DNA of 64,000 bases, taken from Microvirga sesbaniae (lineage in GTDB: Bacteria; Pseudomonadota; Alphaproteobacteria; Rhizobiales; Beijerinckiaceae). Positions 61,726-64,000 of this stretch are shown piece after piece. Made by a program: the position numbers and the translations under genes. Positions within the stretch are counted from its first letter, which is position 1; the number at the start of each line of letters is the position of its first letter. The stretch lies in assembly GCF_025460805.1 (NCBI RefSeq), contig NZ_JAMXFJ010000013.1, positions 105,728-169,727 of the forward strand, read 5' to 3'. The notes beneath the pieces were generated by a model. It saw only the letters and a list, made by a program, of their open reading frames with translations, was not told the DNA's origin and ran no database searches.

Positions 61726-62640
61726 ATGGCTTCCATTCTTAAGCGCGGCTCCTCGTGGCAGGCACAGGTGCGCCGTGAGGGCTATCCTCCTCTCTCAAAG
61801 ACGTTCGCTATAAAGGCCGATGCTCAGGCATGGGCTCGGGATCAGGAGAAGTCCATTGACCGTACTGAGGCCCCTACGGCCACACGGTAACTCAGGGGTC
61901 TCGCCGTTGCCAACCTGTTGCGCAGGGATCGTGATACAGTAACGCTGACTGGCGCATCGGACGATGCGCCGGTCAAGAGAGGGAGCCTGGGATGAATCTC
62001 AAAAGTGGTGTCCACTTTTCACGTCCGAGGCTCTAAGCGAGGAGCGGGACCAGAGCGCTATCGCCTCGCAACTCTCTTGGCTCATGAGATCGCAAAGACT
62101 CCTCTGAATAAGCTCTCTCCTGCCTCAGCAGCCAAGTACCGGGATGAGCGCCTTTGGTGGTGCAGCCTGGAAGTGTCCGGCGAGAGCTTGCGATCCTCCA
62201 CCACTGCTTTGCCCTCGCTAAGAGGGAATGGGGTATCCCTTTGCCCTGCAATCCAGTGCTTGAGATAAAGTTGCCGGACTCAGCCAAAGCCAGTTCAAGA
62301 CGCCTCCCTCATGATGATCTTACGAAAATCCTGAAGGCTCTCAATGCCAACACGGCTTGGTATCTCCACCCTCTAATTTCTCTTGCTGTCGAGACTGGTA
62401 TGAGGAGAGGATAGGAGAGCTACTCTTGGCCTACCTATACCGGCAATGTGCACCAAGTCGAAGGTGGCCCAGAGGGTTAGTCTTTGGGCTTGGAGCGTGA
62501 CTTCGACGTTCCCCTTACCCCGTTCTGGACGTGTGCCGACGAGGAGAGAGGCTGTCCGCCAAGTCATCGAGATCTATTGGCGGATGCTGCGGTTTTACGA
62601 GAAGCTTTGACCGGGGGCGCAAATAAACTCAGTCTGGCGT
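61726..62640 (+). pseudogene. Decayed tyrosine integrase (older element at the same tRNA)
   Basis: Begins at 61726 with MASILKRGSSWQAQVRREGY and continues with FAIKADAQAWARDQEKSIDR; a TAA follows at 61888. Reading on past it in the same frame gives LRGLAVANLLRRDRDTVTLT, so the stop is a point nonsense. At about 61951-62033 a repeat element is inserted. Integrase sequence resumes (RGAGPERYRLATLLAHEIAK), shifts frame by one near 62150 (PGSVRRELAILHHCFALAKR), runs to TAWYLHPLISLAVETGMRRG, and is frameshifted again at about 62410. No catalytic C-terminus remains. It is the remnant of an older integration in the same tRNA-Ala. Confidence 0.82.
61951..62033. repeat. Type B-like repeat inserted in the integrase remnant
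   Basis: GGCGCATCG-ga-CGATGCGCC (61951-61970), then GAGCCTGGGAT ... AAAAGTGGTGTCCACTTTT ... CCGAGGCTC (to 62033). This repeats the layout at 12.67-12.74 kb (CGATGCGCC, then GAGCATCGGA, core and TCCGATGCTC). Because it splits an otherwise readable integrase sequence, it looks like a true insertion and gives approximate limits of the element. Confidence 0.65.
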
Positions 62641-62674
62641 ACATATTCAGTGCGCAACAGTTGGGTGGTGGGCA

Positions 62675-63055
62675 ATGGGTGCTGTGTCTCCAAGAAGCTG
62701 GTCGCTCATCTTCCGTTGTTCGGCCTGGTTCTGCGTGCTCCTGATCACTTACCTCTCACTCATCCCGCAGGACCTAGAGTTGCGGACACCTGCGCCCCCA
62801 GGCCTCGAACACGCGTTTGCCTATGGCGTCACCGCTGGTCTCTTAGCCTTGGCGTATCCCCTTCAGCCCATGTGGCTGGTCGTTGTGCTACTGTCGGCCT
62901 ATAGCGGGGTTATGGAGTTCTTGCAGACCTTCTCTCCCGGCCGGCATCCTGGGCTCGATGGAATGCTCTGGAGCAGTTCAGGCGCAGTAATCGGAGCCCT
63001 GTTAGTCGCTCTTCTTCGATTCCGTATGCCCAATACGACACACGAGAATTTGTGA
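62675..63055 (+). CDS. VanZ-like membrane protein
   Basis: 126 residues, four hydrophobic segments: SLIFRCSAWFCVLLITYLSL, AYGVTAGLLALAYPL, WLVVVLLSAYSGVMEFLQTF and MLWSSSGAVIGALLVALL. The YSGVMEFLQTFSPGRHPGLDG segment (matching the VanZ motif xxxxExxQxxxPxRxxxxxD) identifies the VanZ-like family, whose members in Gram-negatives have unclear roles, possibly in envelope or glycopeptide tolerance. No clear ribosome-binding site; the start at 62675 is provisional. Confidence 0.78.
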   Translation: MGAVSPRSWSLIFRCSAWFCVLLITYLSLIPQDLELRTPAPPGLEHAFAYGVTAGLLALAYPLQPMWLVVVLLSAYSGVMEFLQTFSPGRHPGLDGMLWSSSGAVIGALLVALLRFRMPNTTHENL

Positions 63056-63153
63056 ACGACGTGATCGACACCGAATGGAGACATGAGCCGTACCGATGGC
63101 ATCAAGATCTTGATTGAGTGGCGTGGCTAACCGCGGGGCTCCAGAGGCTCTCG

Positions 63154-63410
63154 ATGCACTGCTACTTTCATCTTGTCAGTGAGCACGAGATCATATCGGA
63201 CGATCCAGGCATTGAGGTTATCGGTTTAGACGAAGCGGAGACAATGGCTCTCCAACCCATCCATGACATGAGGGATGCGGACTCGACCTCGATGCATCAT
63301 GGCAGGGCTGGCGGCTCGACATCGTAGCGCCCTCTGGCCAAATCCTCGCGTCGCTTCCTGTGGATCCTGCAATTCACCACCAGCAGGCGCACCTCAATCT
63401 CACCAGGTAG
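63154..63410 (+). pseudogene. DUF6894-like small protein, frameshifted
   Basis: From the ATG at 63154 the frame reads MHCYFHLVSEHEIISDDPGI and EVIGLDEAETMALQPIHDMR and ends early. In the next frame, downstream of a shift between about 63267 and 63300, WQGWRLDIVAPSGQILASLP continues to a TAG at 63410. Together they match the small DUF6894 family (RYYFHv... and WRLDiv..G..l..LP) of Hyphomicrobiales. So it is a decayed or frameshifted gene, not two small genes. A sequencing error in one base would also explain it. Confidence 0.6.
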
Positions 63411-63840
63411 GCTGCGGCTCCACCTTGGGGCGTGGCCATCTGCCGGATCACATCAATGATGGGATCTGACAAACCGGCTGCGCTGCAAGTTCGAAAGACA
63501 TTTGCTCAGTTGGTCTGGGCTACTTACTGGAGGCGTAACCTGCTGCGCACTCGGGCGAGCGGTTCATAATACTGCCTCGTTTCAAACACTGTGTGCTCTT
63601 AATCGCCAAATTGGCGCGGATAAACAAGAATTTGGCGGCTATCCTCAAGACTTGGCCGAAAAAACTCGCATAGTCGATTTTTGTAGAGCAAACGTTTTAG
63701 CTGTTTGCTGTGCAGTCTTGTTAGTACAAATTGACACCTCACCGACATACCGCATGTTCATGCGGCATCCTCCATCAGAATTATGAAGCATTATCAATCT
63801 AAGTGACCCCATAATTACTGGGGGCGGAGATATTTTGACT
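63411..63840. other. Intergenic stretch with a candidate promoter/operator
   Basis: 430 bp with no recognised gene. A TTGACA hexamer at 63731-63736 is followed by a perfect inverted repeat CCGCATG-tt-CATGCGG (63750-63765), about 75-90 bp before the next start codon. A weak -10 cannot be verified. Nothing else was identified. Confidence 0.45.
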
Positions 63841-64000
63841 ATGGCTACGATCCTTCCGTCGCAGTGGACCCCATCCGCTTCTGAAAGCACGTACATCTCA
63901 TCCAGCATCGGCCCGCTCAAGGTCGATAATGCTGATGAACGTTGGAGCTTCTCCTCCCCGGACAACAACACCATGCGCTTCGAGGTGCGCAAGGGCGACG
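63841..64000 (+). CDS. Probable polysaccharide lyase-like protein (5' end only)
   Basis: Frame open from the ATG at 63841 to the window edge (53 residues: MATILPSQWTPSASESTYIS, then SSIGPLKVDNADERWSFSSP and DNNTMRFEVRKGD). The phrase MRFEVRKGD at the end of the window resembles the start of heparin-lyase/alginate-lyase-like jelly rolls, where (R)FEVR precedes the sugar-binding cleft. No signal peptide is evident. The call is tentative until the rest of the gene is seen. It lies outside the island on the far side of the older integrase remnant, in an accessory region. Confidence 0.45.
   Translation, partial: MATILPSQWTPSASESTYISSSIGPLKVDNADERWSFSSPDNNTMRFEVRKGD

Noticed and set aside
62154..62414. 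Separate functional integrase gene at 62154
   Set aside because: It is the middle part of the frameshifted integrase that begins at 61726; it lacks a start context and all catalytic C-terminal residues.
63645..63992. Minus-strand open frame near the right edge
   Set aside because: It overlaps the plus-strand lyase-like gene start, has no family match and no ribosome-binding site.

Overview
The window is a high-GC chromosomal segment of an alphaproteobacterium, most likely a Hyphomicrobiales member near Methylobacteriaceae (Microvirga/Methylobacterium-like). This placement is inferred from gene content and order: an F1-only atpHAGDC operon, an mdh-sucCD-sucA-sucB-lpd operon, sdhCDAB, cobS/cobT, Lrp-putA, a DUF6894-type gene, and abundant short palindromic repeats of types common in that order. 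No marker gene fixes the genus.

Layout. 1-12.5 kb: cobT (cut by the window edge) and cobS, a J-domain protein, BolA, a thiolase, LOG and Nudix hydrolases, a peroxiredoxin-like/2OG-Fe(II) oxygenase fusion, two EamA-type transporters, a D,D-carboxypeptidase and a CobW-family GTPase. 12.7-16.7 kb: an NMT1/THI5-type ABC importer and TerC. 16.9-30 kb: an Lrp regulator divergent from putA, a 2H phosphoesterase, the F1-ATPase operon, a histidine phosphatase, priA and a methyltransferase. 30-43.9 kb: xerC, then a long minus-strand central-carbon block (mdh, sucC, sucD, DUF1579, sucA, YciI, sucB, lpd, tdk) preceded by zapE-tetR. 44-54.4 kb: an IS66-like transposase, a heme-binding barrel protein, an Omp19/Inh-like lipoprotein, sdhCDAB, a LysR regulator, a lectin-like secreted protein, folD, DUF167 and yggT.

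The accessory part starts at a tRNA-Ala(CGC) gene (54582-54657). An 18-bp direct repeat of its 3' end (54641-54658 and 61600-61617) bounds a mini-island of about 6.96 kb. Its base composition looks clearly more AT-rich than its neighbours. It carries a tyrosine integrase, a minus-strand cassette of three exported enzymes (one GH24 lysozyme and two HExxH/ExxAD metallopeptidases), a serine recombinase with a palindrome-rich upstream region, a palindrome-rich spacer, and a 370-residue protein of unknown family. Beyond the right repeat lies an older, decayed tyrosine-integrase gene interrupted by a short palindromic repeat element, so the same tRNA has probably been used at least twice. The window ends with a VanZ-like gene, a frameshifted DUF6894-like gene and the start of a probable polysaccharide lyase.

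How it fits together. Most of the window is core metabolism: the TCA cycle (mdh, suc, lpd, sdh), oxidative phosphorylation (atp), proline oxidation to glutamate (putA) and cobalamin synthesis (cobST). The island is the most unusual part. Its cargo looks like an envelope-directed hydrolase set (muramidase plus two proteases) on a very small integrative element. Two families of intergenic palindromic repeats recur through the core region.
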